Assembly (NCBI GenBank): GCA_963575745.1
Contig: CAUYUJ010018499.1
Span: forward strand, 43,501-107,500
Length of the DNA: 64,000 bases
Reading direction: 5' to 3'
Origin: Prorocentrum cordatum
Lineage: Eukaryota > Sar > Dinophyceae > Prorocentrales > Prorocentraceae
The position numbers were made by a program, and so were the translations under genes. The notes below the pieces were generated by a model. That model was not told the origin of the DNA. It saw nothing but the letters and a program-made list of their open reading frames with translations, and ran no database searches. Position 1 is the stretch's first letter; the number at the start of each line of letters is the position of its first letter. Shown here one piece after another: positions 34,216-47,500 of the stretch.

Positions 34216-35740
34216 CTTACAGCCTAGGCACGGTGGCAGAATGGGACGCAAGCCACTCGATACTCTAATTAAGCCTTCAGGTCCCCCCCGGCACGCACAG
34301 ATGGCATGCGCGCTGCATCACGACTCTCGATGCTGCGCGCTACTTCATCAACCTCCGAGAGCGGCCAGTGCGCCGCCGGCGTCCTCGATATGTTTAGTGC
34401 TTACGCGAGGCTGCCTGGAATTCATCCAGAACCCACCGCTGCTGGGCAATGACGCGCGAACCAGAAGAGCGCGCGTTTGGCAACCTTTCGGGGACTATGG
34501 CTAGAGGAACGGAAAAAGGAACGCGACACCACTGTGAAGCAGAACGTGCAGCGCCCGACTGTGAAGCAGAAGACGGGCTGCGAGACAAGAGGAGGAGGAG
34601 GCGGAGGAGGAGGCGGAGGAGGAAGAAGGAGCCGAGGAGGAAGAAGAAGGAGGAGGAGGAGGAGGGAGGAGAGGAGGAGGAGGGGATACTGACTGGAATT
34701 ACAAGAGGAACTCATCCACCGAGGTAGCCCATCGATGCCGCGACCGACCCCACTTCGCGCGAGAGGCCCCTTGTCAACGCAAGTGTTGTGCCATTGATCG
34801 CAGTGATGGCCACCACGGCGCAGTCATCGCACGCATGGGCACGCTGTTGCACAGAAGGTAGAATCAACACCCAAGCAACTTCTCGAGCAACGCTCGCGCT
34901 CCGTTCAACCACAATATCGAATTTCAGAATGTCGTCCGATGTCCTGATAGCCCTGAACCCTCCCAAAAATCCCGCCTTGCACGGTCCTCTGCCTCCCCTG
35001 CGCCGGCGCTGCTATTTGTTCCGCGCTACCCCCGAGAACTGGAAGGTTCTTGCGGCCCCCCCCCCTCTGCAGGTGGCCGAGAGGTCTCGGCCACATTCCC
35101 AGGAACGGCGTCTCCTCCAGACTCCAGGTTTTGCCAGTCCAGCAGGTCCCAGCTGAGGCCCCCGGAGGCGTTCAATCCAGTCCCGTCACGGTCTCTTCAC
35201 GGCGCGATCGCATGTCAGGGTCTGGGGGTGAGCTGAAGCATCGATGCCCGGACCTGTTCCAGGGTGCGTTTTGGCCAGAATTCCGAAGCGGATCCAGCCA
35301 GGCGCGAGGAGGAGCCCCCTGGAGGCCCCACAAGAACGAACAACATTTCAGAATTCGATCCCCCAGACATGTGACGTTCTGATTTTTCCAGGACGGCGTC
35401 CCAGAAGTCCCGCCCCTTTCCCCGGGACCAGCTTTTTATCCCGAGTCGTTCTTTTTGACGGCCCCGCAGCCCGGCGAGGGCCCCGCGGGGCCGAAAACAG
35501 CCGAACACCCGCCGCCCGGATTCTGTCACGACGCGGTCATGTCTGGGCCCACACCCTCGGCCTTCGATCCTCGGCCCTCGCCTGGGCTCCCGCAGCGCCC
35601 ATGGTGGGCGATGTGGCACCTGGCCGGCGGGCCCCCGCCGGCGGGGACGCGGAGGCGGGGCGGCGGGCCTGTCCGCGATGCCGGCGCAGCCGTCCGGGCC
35701 CTGCTCCCAGCGCAGGCACTGCCTGCGCGCGCCCCAAGCA
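34216..35740. other. No supported gene; ambiguous open frames
   Basis: A GGA tract lies at 34588-34684. A minus-strand frame at 34966-34712 has protein-like composition, but an overlapping plus-strand frame (34788-35156) looks equally open, so neither is called. CTTTTTGACGGCCCCGCAGC, then CCCGGCGAGGGCCCC (35450-35484), is a diverged copy of 6449-6484. Confidence 0.4.
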
Positions 35741-35890
35741 GGGGGCCACAGGCGAACCCTACCCCTGCCCCCCACGATTTCTGAGGGGGAGGGTGGGGTT
35801 CACTTCGTTCGGGAGCTCCCGAGCGAAGTGAACCCCACCCTCCCCCTCAGAAATCGTGGGGGGCAGGGGTAGGGTTCGCCTGTGGCCCCC
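35741..35890. repeat. 150-bp near-perfect palindrome
   Basis: The arms 35741-35815 and 35816-35890 are reverse complements with one visible mismatch (CTTCGTTCGG against CTTCGCTCGG) and no loop. The centre is GGGAGCTCCC. Such a structure could be a fold-back element or a product of hairpin repair, and it also resembles an assembly fold-back artefact. Confidence 0.9.
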
Positions 35891-36160
35891 CACCAGGGTT
35901 CGAGTCGAGATCGACTACAGAAGTGATGCTTGCCCCGGACCTGATGTCTCTCGTCGAATCCACGGAAATCTCGTAGCATTTCCGCAGATCTTCGAACATG
36001 CTACGTATTTTTGGTGGAGGTTCGACGTTGAATTCAATCCTGGGGTAAATCAATCCTGTAGTCGATCCCCTGGTGGAAGGGTGGGCGAGGGCGGAGCTGG
36101 GGGCATCCGGGAGGGGAACGGACACGTGGGGGGGCCGGGGGGGGGACCGGCTCGGGGGGT

Positions 36161-36207
36161 CCCTGATCATTGAATCCCGAAGAAATCCAGGCGCGACCGG
36201 TCGCGAC
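36161..36207 (+). repeat. Left terminal inverted repeat
   Basis: Begins CCCTGATCATTGAATCCCG and ends GGTCGCGAC. It differs from the right end at positions 20, 22, 37 and 42 only. Confidence 0.9.
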
Positions 36208-36362
36208 GGTCGCGCTTCGGTCGCGGTCGGTCGTTTCGGTCGTTTCGGTCGCGTTCGGTCGCGACCGACTCGTCGGTCGCGGTCGGTCGCGTGTCGGTCG
36301 CGCGTCGGTCGCGCATCGGTCGCGCGTCGGTCGCGATCGGTCGCGATCGGTCGCGGGGGAAG
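36190..36362 (+). repeat. Left subterminal GGTCGCG array
   Basis: About 20 copies of TCGGTCGCG-type 8- to 10-mers with variants TTTCGGTCG and CGCGTCGG. It directly adjoins the terminal repeat. Half-sites GTCTGAAGATGATCTGAAGA follow at 36399-36420, linking it to the palindrome family. Confidence 0.9.
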
Positions 36363-36885
36363 GTGGTGGTCTGAACATGATTCAAGGTTGGAGGAAGGAA
36401 GGGTCTGAAGATGATCTGAAGATGATTGGTGTCTCGAGATGAACCAAGGTTCGATTGGTGAGTTCATGGGGTGACGAAAAAGTTGTAGGTCTGTCGGGAT
36501 GCGGGCTTGGATGGGAGGGAAGGAGGCACGGAGGAGAGTCGACTTGGGACATGGGTCAGGATGAACGCACGAAGTATCTAGGAGGAAGCGAACGGCCAAG
36601 AAGGGTAGTCCTGAGACGGGCATTCCATGGCGGATGAGGATGAGGATGACGAGGGAAACGAGGATTAGCTTAACTCGGAGTACAGTAACCACGATGCCCA
36701 TATTGACTACGACGATGATGAGGATGATGAGGATGACGATAATGACTGCGTTGGCCAGGATCGGACAAACAAGCGCCAATGACGACGCATTCAGGTCCTC
36801 ACTCATAACGAAGATGACGGCAACTAGAACAATGTTGATGGTACAGCTAACGATGACGACGATGATGCTGCTGATGATGTCGCTG

Positions 36886-36902
36886 CAGTTTTGAGGCTCA
36901 AG
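36886..36902 (+). other. Possible degenerate spliced-leader relic upstream of gene 1
   Basis: CAG followed by TTTTGAGGCTCAAG resembles the 3' part of DinoSL (TTTTGGCTCAAG) with a 2-base insertion. It lies nine bases before the ATG at 36911. It could mark the trans-splice acceptor. Confidence 0.4.
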
Positions 36903-36910
36903 CTATCACG

Positions 36911-37064
36911 ATGCCTCGGAGGAGTCCCCCCCCGAGGCTTCCACCCCGCCCCGAACCGTACCCCGACCCCTTGCCTTTCTTCACCAGTCGCTCAAACCAG
37001 CGCCACTGGGTTCCCCAGGCTTTCAAGGTCCCCAGCGACCTCGCGGGCACGTTCTTTCATTGCC
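36911..37064 (+). CDS. Gene 1, proposed first exon
   Basis: The ATG opens MPRRSPPPRLPPRPEP, followed by HWVPQAFKVPSDLAGTFFHC. The GT donor at 37065 leaves phase 1, which the acceptor at 37693 completes. An alternative donor at 37028 (AAG before GTCCCC) would shorten it. Confidence 0.5.
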
Positions 37065-39018
37065 GTTCGATATGCCTACCCCCAGTGTGCGAGATGTCAA
37101 GAAATATGTTGGTTGTTTGGGATGGTGTGCCTGGACGCTCCATGGTAGTGATGCTACGCCTGTGGTGGAGCTATGGGGTCATCACGGGGTGCCCTGGATG
37201 TGAAATTCGACATGCCGTCCATTGTGGCATATATTGTTTTGTTGAACTCCCATCGGACATGGCTTCGATTTGCGTTTGCGTTGGCCTGGATTTGCCAGAA
37301 AAGAATGTTTCGCCCTGCCCGCAATTCACAACCTTCTAACAAGTACGAGGAATACTATCCGTCCCCGTTGGAGCCCATGATCTTCGTGGCGGCCACGCTC
37401 CTGTAAAGGTGGCACGCTTCAAAAATGATGCAGATGGTGATGTCAGAATGTGATTTGATGACGTGGACGATAAACGGCCCTGACGACGCGGACGACGTTA
37501 AACATGATGGCGGGCGAATGGAACCAGGAGGGGGCAGGGAGGAGGCAGGGAGGAGGAAGGGGTGGAGGAGGAGGAGGAGGAGGAGGAGGCATGACGGAGT
37601 TGGAAGCATGATTAGGATGGCGGGCACGGGGCATGATTAGCGGGAGCAGGAGGAACGATGCAACGCGTGCCCCGCTAAGCCATTTTGGCGCAGGGCGGAC
37701 CGCCCCTTTCCCTTGCGTGCTGTGCAAGGCCTTCACCCCCTCCCCGATGTCGAGTGCCTCTCTCGACGTGGTCTCCGATCTCGGGCAAGCTTTCCTGGAT
37801 TACGCGGAGGGGGAGGGGGTGAAGGCAGCTTTTCCGCTGGGCCACTATCACTTTCTACACAAGGACCATGCGGTCCACGCCCCGAGCTTGTGCGCCATGG
37901 AATCCCTGGTGGGCCGCGGCTTCAAATCATGCCCCCCTCCGTCCGCCAACCTTTCGGCATGGATGACCTTTCGCCAGGGTGGGAGGAGAAAGGGCAGGAG
38001 CCAAAGAGGAACAGGAGCAACTGGAGAAGGAGGCGGCGAATCCAACTTGTTTGTTTCCAGGACGAGGATCGTTCATGCTTTCGGGGGAGGTAATGTTGAA
38101 GCGTTTTGTTCGCATGTGGTTATCCCCTGGGACAGAAATCTGTCTGCTTAACAACTAGAGGGGGATGAGGCGGAGGAGGAGGAGGAGGAGGAGGAGGAGG
38201 AGGAGGAGGGGGAGGGGGAGGGGAGGGAGGAAGAGGAGGAGATTGCCATTCTGATAAGCCCAGGTAGAAGTGCTCATCCGCCAGAGCCCAGAGGCCGACA
38301 TCAGCTTCTGCGCCTTGCGGACGGGCCTCGAGGCGGTGCTAGAGAGGCGCCCGCGGCCCCCCGCGGCGACTAGCAGGAGGAGGAGAAATAGGAGGAGCAG
38401 GAGGGGGGTGGATTAAAATAACGATATGCAGGAGGAAAGGGAGAAGAGCCAGGAGGGATCCGAGGTCATGGGTAACAATAGGAAGAAGCTTTGGAGTAGG
38501 ATCACAGAGGGAGGATAAACATAGGGAATCGAAGAAGCCGCTGGCAAAGTGGAAGGAGATGGAGGAATCAGGAGAGGGTGGATTCGAGCTGAGTACACGT
38601 CATAAGGGAGAGCGGGGGGGGTGCCGAGAGGAAGGCGTTCGTTGAGGGAGCAAGGAGTGAGACGAATGAGGGAGCGCGCGTGCGGGGCTTGGATGGAGGC
38701 GAGGGCGGGAGGACGACATCCCCCCTCCTCGCCCCAGCCCTCTCCCCAATATTTCCTCTCATCCTCTCGCCCCTCCTTCTCCTCCCTCCCTCCATCCGTC
38801 CTTTCCTCCCTCCCCACCTCCCCTCCCTCCCTCCCTCTCTCTATGCCTCCTCCCTCCCTCCCGCCCGCCAGCCCTCCTTCCCTCCCTCCCTCGGTCCCTC
38901 CCTCCCTCCCTCCCTTTCTCTGCTCGTCGTCCTCCTCCTCCTCCTCCTCCTCCTCCCCCTCATCCTCCTCTTCCTCCTCCTCCTCCTCATCCGCCTCCTC
39001 CTCATCCTCAGCTTCCTC

Positions 39019-39050
<32 letters not shown>

Positions 39051-42000
39051 TCCCTCCTCATCACCCTTCTCCTCCCCCTCCTTCCCCATCCTCCTCCTTC
39101 TCCTCCTCCTCATTCTCCGTCTCCTTCTCCTCCTCCTCCTCCTCCTCCTCCTCCTCCCCCTCCTCTCTTCAGGGCGCGAAGGCCCAGAATGTGACCTGAA
39201 GATGGTCTGTCGACAGACCATCTTCAGACCCAGAACGCCGAGAATGCGATCTGAAGATGGTCTGTCGACAGACCATCTTCAGACCCAGAACACCGAGAAT
39301 GCGATCTGAAGATGGTCTGTCGACAGATCATCTTCAGACCGAGAACGCGGGGAACGCGATCTGAAGATGGTCTGTCGACAGATCATCTTCAGTCCGAGAA
39401 CGCCGATAATGCGATCTGAAGATGGTCTGTCGACAGGCCATCTTCAGATCTCAAATTCTTGAGTTTACGGCGCACCATCCTCACGTGTATGCGACGTCCT
39501 CCTTCCCGCTCCTCACATGTCATCCGTCCACCCGTCCCCCGCCTTCTCTCCAGCCATTGGCCCCCTCCTCGTCCTTGTGCTGGGTCTGTTTCTGCGCTTG
39601 CTGATGTCGAGTGGACGAGGCGGCGGCGTCAAACGTACAGCGACGACGATGGCGTGGACGAAGACGGCGACGACCATGGTGCCCAAGGCACCCCACCGTC
39701 GGGAAGGAGCCCGCTGGCCCGCTGGTCAAGCGGGCGGGCTCCATGGCCGACAAAGTCAGCTGCGTCCTCAAGCATCTGCGGAGGATCAGGGACAACGGGG
39801 TGCGCCGACGTCAGGCGACGAGGGATGGCTTCGACAGCGGTGGCGGCCTCGCCGACGACGACGTCGGCTGCGGGGAGCAGAAGCACGAGATGGGCGAGGA
39901 GGGGTCGGAGGACAAGGGCTTCGAGGAGAAGGAAGAGGGCGATGGATGAGGTGAAGGAGGGGCAGGGCGAGGAGGTAAATGTAGAAGATGTAGGGAATGT
40001 GGATGGAGTAGGTGGGGGGAGGTGTTCGAGGAGAAGGAGGAAGATGAATATGGCGACGGTAATTCGTTTTTTTGGATCCGTTTGGGCAGCCAGCGTCGCC
40101 ACTGCTGGGCGCAATTTGATGTCTCCCGATGTGCATGCAACGCAGGATGAGTAGCAGGGGATGCGGTGCCCCACCGAGGCAATGACTGGCTGCCTGGGCC
40201 GCGACAGGGGCCGCATGCAGTACATCCTGCACCTGCTGGGCGTCCCGCCCGAAGAGTATCCTTTTCAGAGGACCTGGTCGTGTTTTTGTTATTGCCTACG
40301 GTTTATGGTTCCTGTCGGCCTCCCGCTCCCTCCTCGGCCTCCTTCGTCGGCGTCCCGCTCCCTCCTGCCCCTCATGCCCCCGCCCCACCCTTCCCCCACT
40401 CGGCCTCCTTCATCCCGCCCCTCCGTCTGGTTCCCCCCCCTTTTGTTCGTCATCTATTCGCCGCGCCTCTTCTCCTTCCTCATCTGCTCAATGGTTGCGC
40501 CCCTCCCTTCCCACTCATCCTCCAACCTCCCCCTCAGCATTTCTCTTCCCTGAGCCCACACCATCAATTCGTCTGTCGGAGATACTATCCAAGATGACAC
40601 AAGGTGGAGGAGGGACACGGGGCCGAGGAAAATGCACGGTCTAGAAGAGAGGAAAATATGAGGAGGGAAGAGTGGGGGAGATGAGGAGGCTGGTGGAGGG
40701 GAAAAACGACTTTCTCGCCTGAGCGCCGCTCGCAATCTGTTTGAAGTGTCTGGAACAGCTGCGCGGAAGGAGGGGGTACACATGCGCACGCGTACTGATT
40801 GATATGCCTGCCCTCAAAGTGAATAACGGCATCGGCCTCCAGCCCTCGGACGCCCGTCAGCGCCAAGCCGACCAGCGCAGTGGCGACGCCAAGCACGGCG
40901 GCGCCGTCACCGTCCCCGACGCCGTCGCCGAGCGCTACTCCATCGACGTCGCTCGTTCCTGTCGAGGACGCCACCTCTATACATAATCAAATGGGGCAAG
41001 GAGGACTTGGATGGGAATAGTGAGACGTTCGTGGCATGATACTGGTTGGGTTTCCCTATCCCGTACCCGAGACAGGCGAGGAAGGAGAGGCCAACTGGCG
41101 GGAGGGAGGGGAGAAAGACGACGGAGGGAAGAGAGCGGAGGGGAAACGGAGAGGGTTGAAGCTTGGAGGAAGGAGGAAGGAGGAAAGGAGAGATGATACG
41201 GGGAGAGAGAGGATGGGGGAAGATGAGACGACTCTGCCCCCAACGCCCACCCTCCCTCGCGTTCCCCACCATCCTCCATCCGTCTCCTCGTCCGTCCTCC
41301 TCCGCTCCCTCCCCCTCCTCGGATCACATTGGGCGTCGTCCGAGGGCGTCCCCGACAGCAACCGTGAGAGGATGTCTCGAACAATGCGTTAATGCCATCG
41401 GGAACCACCGCGCTCTCGTGCCCCCTCCTGCGCAACGCCCCCCTTCTGCGCCCCCCTGCGTCCCCCCCGCCTCACCCCTCCCACCCAGGATGCCGACGCC
41501 GCGCCATTGGAGCATGCAGATGAAGAAGATGAGCCTGGTGATGGCGGCGAGCCCCTCACGGACGACCAGATGAAGGACATTTCCCCTTTTTCTGAAGATG
41601 GTATGGTTGGGCTCGAGGAGGTAGTCAACTGTTCTGTTCGAACGTCCTGAAAAAAAAAACGATTAGTTGAAATGTGGCTTCGGTTGGCCAGGCGTTGTAT
41701 CGGATCTGGAATTGGAACTGCAGGGCTTGAACTTTCGCCCTCTGGCTGACTGGCTGACTGGCTGACTGACTGGCTAATCCATTGAGCTACTATACACCCA
41801 GACTGAAACCTTCTGAACTCTGCATGAAACTGGAGCAAAGCTTCACGCTCAAACAACCACTCGCCTCTCTGACGCTCGCGCTGCCGAAACTCACGGACGC
41901 ACTGACTGACTGATTGACTGTGTTGCTGACTGATTGCCTGACTGACTGACTGATTGACGGACTGACTGGCTGACTGAAAGACTGACTGACTGACTGACTG

Positions 42001-44483
42001 ACTGACTGACTGTCTGACCGACTGACTGACTGACTGACTGACTCAGCGCGGTTGTAAACCAAACGAAGAGTGAATCTGCAACCCGCCGACATGACGTAAA
42101 CGGATTGTTAGATCCTACTCTCTCTCCCTCTTCTCCCCCCCTTCCTGGAACCTATGAGCCTCCGCCGTGTTTGTGTCGCGCTGCAGGCTCTCCGAGGATA
42201 AGCGTTGCCAGGACGGCGTTCGCATGCCGAGGTTTATTTTGATGGTGCCGAATCCCAGTGAGGCCCTCAAGCCACAAACTGCAGATTTGTCTCAGGGCCG
42301 CTTTTGCATCTAGCATCAGACGCATGGTCTCGAGGCTCAGTCAGGCACTCCAAAGGCCAAGAGGGGCCAGCTAAATATGATCCCTTCGTCGACCTCATCT
42401 TCTTCCTCATCCTCCCCCTCCTCCTCCTCCGTCTCCTCCCTCTCCTCCTGCTCATCCTCCTCTCCCCCTCCCCCATCCTCATCCTCCCATTCCTCCCCCT
42501 GCCCTGCTCGCCTCTGTGCGCGCCCGACCACCGTCTACCCTTCGTACCTCCAAATTGCTGAACGGCGTGTTGCTGTGGGTGTTCGTAGCCATTTTGGGCT
42601 CATCTTAGCAGGTTAAGGCTCGCGCCCGCCCATCTGAGCAGGCTGGGGGTCGCGACGTCATGGAGCATATTTCGCTCCTGTCGAAGGCCGCGCCCGCATT
42701 CAGGACTCCCAGGCGGTTCGAACAGGGCTTGGAGCGGTTTCCATCTCACACGTTTACGCTGAGCGAGGTGTCCGCCTTTTCGCCCCTTCGCGATTTCGAA
42801 GAGACGTCGCCTCACGAGCTCCAGGAGGTAAAGCAGGAGGATCAGGCGGAAGTCAAAGAGGAAGTCAAGGAGGAGGAGTTCTCGGAGCTCGACCAGGAGT
42901 CCCACTACGTCGGGGAGCTCAGTGACAATGAGCCGCCGGCAGAGCAGGGGTCCCCCACGGAGCTGCCATCGCAGACTGAAGAGATCGGGCAGCCATTGGA
43001 GATGGTCATGCTGGGCAAGACGACGCCCGAGACCAAGCCTGTGGGTGACTGGGCGCAGGACGTCGCGACGCAGCTGGGCGCGAAAAGGCCCAACGCGCCT
43101 CCGCAGGACTCGCCGAGCTCGAAGGTGTTCACGCCTCCCTCGAAACGTTCGAGGATCATGCAGAAGTCACCATCCGAGGAGTGCAGCGATCTCTACACGC
43201 CGATGCCGCTCCTCGCGCCGACGCCAACGCAGGTTGTTATTTCTGTTCAGTTGTCGGCCCTCCAAACATTGAGCGGCGGTGGTGGTGGTGGAGACGGGGA
43301 GGGGGCTGGGGTGGCAAATCAGAGTTGAGCGCGTGGCTCCTGGACGGGCCTATGAGATAGTACGCTCGGAGTTCGGATTTGCGCGCCCGATCCTTCGACC
43401 CCCACCCCTACTGCCGATCCCCGCATGGAGGGCCATCAACAAAACAGTTTTGGCGCAGGTTACGTTCGCCACCGTCGCGGATGAACCAGAAGAGGTGGCC
43501 TTCCCGCCCATGCCGTTTCCTGACGTGAAGGTGGATCCTCCTGTCGTCGTGAAGAACGTGACCGTTCGATCAAGGGGCTCCAGGGACTCGATCCAAAGCG
43601 ATGCCACTCCACCGTCGAAGAAGAAGAAGAAGACCAAGGTGGTGCGGTCGCCACCTAAATCGCCTTCGAGCCCCACTAGCGTCGCGAGCGGCCCTGCTTC
43701 GGAGCCGATCAATGATAGCGAGATGTTGGAGCTCACGCGGTGGCTGGCAACGGGCCTGTGAGTGCGTGGGGCACTTCGAACTTACGCGGGTGCGCTGGTG
43801 CTCAGCCGCATTGCGATGCATTTCGCCTAGCCTGCAGCCGCTCGGTTCTCAAAACCGCATGGGTGGCTTATTGGGGAAGCCTTGTGGAAAAATGGTCGCA
43901 TATCATCATCCTCCAACTTCTCCGCCACCGCCAATCCCTCCACCAAATATGATCCATCACAATCCCCCCCTCCGTCACCCCATCTCACCCACAATGTTCT
44001 CGTCTGACCCGCTTGCCATACCTAGCAATCTCACGAATTGATTGCCCATCCCTCGATCGTGCTAACAAAGTCAACCCCATCCTCCCACCATTCATATCTG
44101 CATCCTTCCTGCCAAAGTCCCCTTCGCTGTTTCGTCCAGGCCAACGCGCGCGCTACCCTCAACGCAAGCACTCTGGACAATGCGATCGCATAGCCAGAAA
44201 TTGTTTTTGGAAACGCATCTACGAATTCACGTGCAATTGGTCTGCAATGTCTGCAACGCTGCACCCTTGCGCATGCCCCCCCCGCCTCAATTTCATTTTA
44301 GCATCCCCCTCTCGCAACCCAACGCGGTGAGATCTCGTCAGTGTCCCTCCTCCTTCCCCCCCCCCCTCATTCCGCTCCTCCGCCTTGCCCTTCCTCCCTC
44401 CTCTTCCTCTCCCCTCCATACATCTTCATCCCCCTCTCCCTCTCCCCCCTGCCTCCACCGCGGGGGGGGGGTGGGTGGGGGAT

Positions 44484-44577
<94 letters not shown>

Positions 44578-47500
44578 GGAGAAAGAGAGAGAGAGGAAAA
44601 AGGGGAACGATAAAGAGAGAGAGAGAGGGAAAACAAGAGAGAGAGAGAGAGAAAGAGGCGAAGCAGCAGCAGTAAAGGCTGGAGGTGCGATGATAATGAG
44701 GAAGATGCTGGATAGGGAATGATAAAGTAACAAAGACAACGGTGATAATGAGGAAGATGCTGGATAGGTGAGAAGAGGCGGCAAGGTGGACAAACGATTG
44801 CAGGACAAGCTAAAGACGCAGAGAAAGGAGAAAGAGGAGAGCGTGAAGGCAAACAAGCTGCTTCCAGGAGCTCCTCTCGTGGATGAAAGGCGGCGACCCC
44901 GAGTCCGGAGGCGACGTGTCCGACGACGAGTGCGCCCTGATGCAGCTGGCCCTGAACGCACCCGTCGTCCCTCCGAAGAAAAGAGTGCTGAAGGCTGCTG
45001 GGCAGGGGAGTTGGAGGTTGGCAGGGGTTGGCTGGTAGTACTCAGAGGGCGGCAGGAGTCCGAAAGGAGTAGACACGGGGCTGTAGCGGATGCAAGGGTC
45101 GAGGTTGCAGGGGGGAGAGGAGACGGACCAGGATGAAGAGGATGTTGACGAGGGGGGGATTTGGGAGAAGGAGCAACATCTATGAGAAACCTATCTAAAT
45201 ATTCACTGTGGCACTGGCTTGGGCTTCGGAGGAACGAAGGGGAAAGCATGTCCTCATGTTCTTCGTTATTCGGCCCCTTGCCGTGGGTATCATTTGTTTC
45301 ACTTTGTAATTCCATGTTGCCACTTGTCTTCGGCGCTGTTGCTCATGTTCGTACTTCACATCTTTGAGCGCGGTCTGGGACGCATGCGATTTTCCTGCGT
45401 GAGTTATTCTGCCTGTACGTTTTGTTTTTGTGTTGTTTGTGCGTAGATGGGGGGGGGGGGGGGGTATGCCATGATGTTGTATCAGAACGCTTGATGGCCC
45501 GAACAAACTAAAAAAAACACGCCCTTCCCTTCCCCCCCATAACCCCTCCAACATACAGAATCGCGGCGCCTCAGGCCAACGTCAAGGACGCCAAGGCGTC
45601 CAAGGGGGGCAAGCAGGCCAAGAGCGGCAAGCAGGCCAAGAACGGCAAGCAGGGGGGCACCTTCGGAGGGGACAGGCTCAGGAGCATGATGCACCCTAAG
45701 CTCGGCACGCTGAAGGTGACATACGCCGCCAAGAAGAGCTACATCTGCTCGACCGATCCCGTTTCGAAGAAACCCATTCTTTTTTTGGAGGTTTCAGAGA
45801 CACACTTCGCGGACCACGCAGGGGTTGCAGAGGCGATTCTGAAAGAGTCTTGCACGGGGGCTGGCCTTGACAAGGCAGAAGCACGCTCTTTGCGCTCGGA
45901 CATGCTTTCCAGTCGGTGAGGCTTGTGTTTCGGTCCCAGGCGCGCGGGTCCCAGTTCCAAGGATTTCATGAGATGAGAATTCACGACAAAACATGTAAAC
46001 ACTCATTTTGGTTTAACTGCAGAGGGACCCGACATTTCGAACGATCGATGGCCGTCAGCTCGGTCAGATCACGTGCATGAGTTTCCTTGCCGCGTGCAGT
46101 ACGCGGTCGTTCGTGGCTGCGCAGGATGAATTCAATCCAAGGTTTCGCCCGCGGCCTCATTCAGTGGGCATCCGTCAGTTTGCACTTTCAGGGATTCAGT
46201 GAGCGCTCGTTTGCGAGATCGAAATGCTTGCAACCAGCAGCGCGTTCTTCAATTCTCAATTGCTTCTCCTCCAAATAGGCGGGGCAGCGCCGACTCGTCT
46301 ACCTACGGGATAGTGCAGAACTGTCCTCTCAGGGCAGCCCTCATATCATGATGCTTGCCTCTGCCGCCCTCATTGTTCGCCCCCACAAATACACATGCAC
46401 TCCCAAATCACAACGCCCTTACCTTCTTCCCAATTATTCTCGCACCTCCTCCTCCCAACACTCCGCGTCCACGCCCCTCCCGTTCCTTCATTCGCAAGCC
46501 GTCGCAACCAACGCAAGAGTCGCAACCAACGCAAGAAAGGGTTTCCGTTTAATAACATAGCTTCGTGTCATGAGGGCATGAGCACGAGAAGGAGGAGATG
46601 CAATACGATGGTGTCGAGAAAATGGGAAACTGAGACAAGAGCGAGACCGAGGTGGATCGGAGAGGTAGGAAGGACGAGGCGGAGCAGACGGGCATGAAGA
46701 CGATGAGATGATGCTTGCCGTATATTCTGGGGTGTGCTCTGTTCCGTCAGTGCCCCGACGTGCGTTGAGGTTGATCGGTAAATGAGAGGGCGACCGAAAG
46801 ACCAGAAGTGTGGAGGAGGGGTGTGACGAATCATATCCAATATGCTGCCAATTGGCGCGCCCTTGTTTATTCGTCACGGCTGATCTATTGGGGTGGCATC
46901 TATTTTGTCAAGGCCGTCAATGACGCCACTTGAGCTCGACGCATCAAAATGTGCATTATCGGCGCACGGATGTTCAGAGTGTACTTGGTCAGTCATCTGG
47001 CCCAGCTTGGTTACATAATGTGTTGTTATCTCGATTGCTCGTTTCGTGCATGTGATATGTTAGGGCGTACATGTACAAAGATACCATTGGTTCGAATAGA
47101 TCCTAATAAACCTGAAGGGATTCAGAATAAGTCCTTTCGACATTCTGACACTGTCCAAACACATTCTGCATTATGCGTGAAGCATGTATGAATACGGTAT
47201 GATTTGTTTTTGGTTTGTCTAGGTTAACTGTTTCAGAAATAAATTATTCTGGATTGTTGGCTGAGTGTTTCTAACATATTTCGAGCGAAATTGTAGAACT
47301 ATAAATGAATTAGTCACGATTTCCTAAATTTTTGTTGCATAATATTTGGCGATTTCCAAACGATAGTTTTTAATGTCTCAATCGGTGATCTGAAGATGGT
47401 CTGTCGACAGACCATCTTCAGAGCTCAGATCTGAAGATGCTCTGAAGATGCCATCTTCAGAGCATCTTCAGATCATCTTCAGATCTGAGCTCTGAAGATG

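Noticed and set aside
34712-34966. 84-codon minus-strand frame with protein-like composition
   Set aside because: The opposite strand is open across the same stretch, and there is no motif, splice signal or leader. I could not decide and did not call a gene.
36161-36207. Assignment of the element to CACTA/EnSpm by its ends
   Set aside because: The termini begin CCCTGATCA rather than CACTA/CACTG, and the GT target duplication is only two bases within a G-run. The superfamily is left open.
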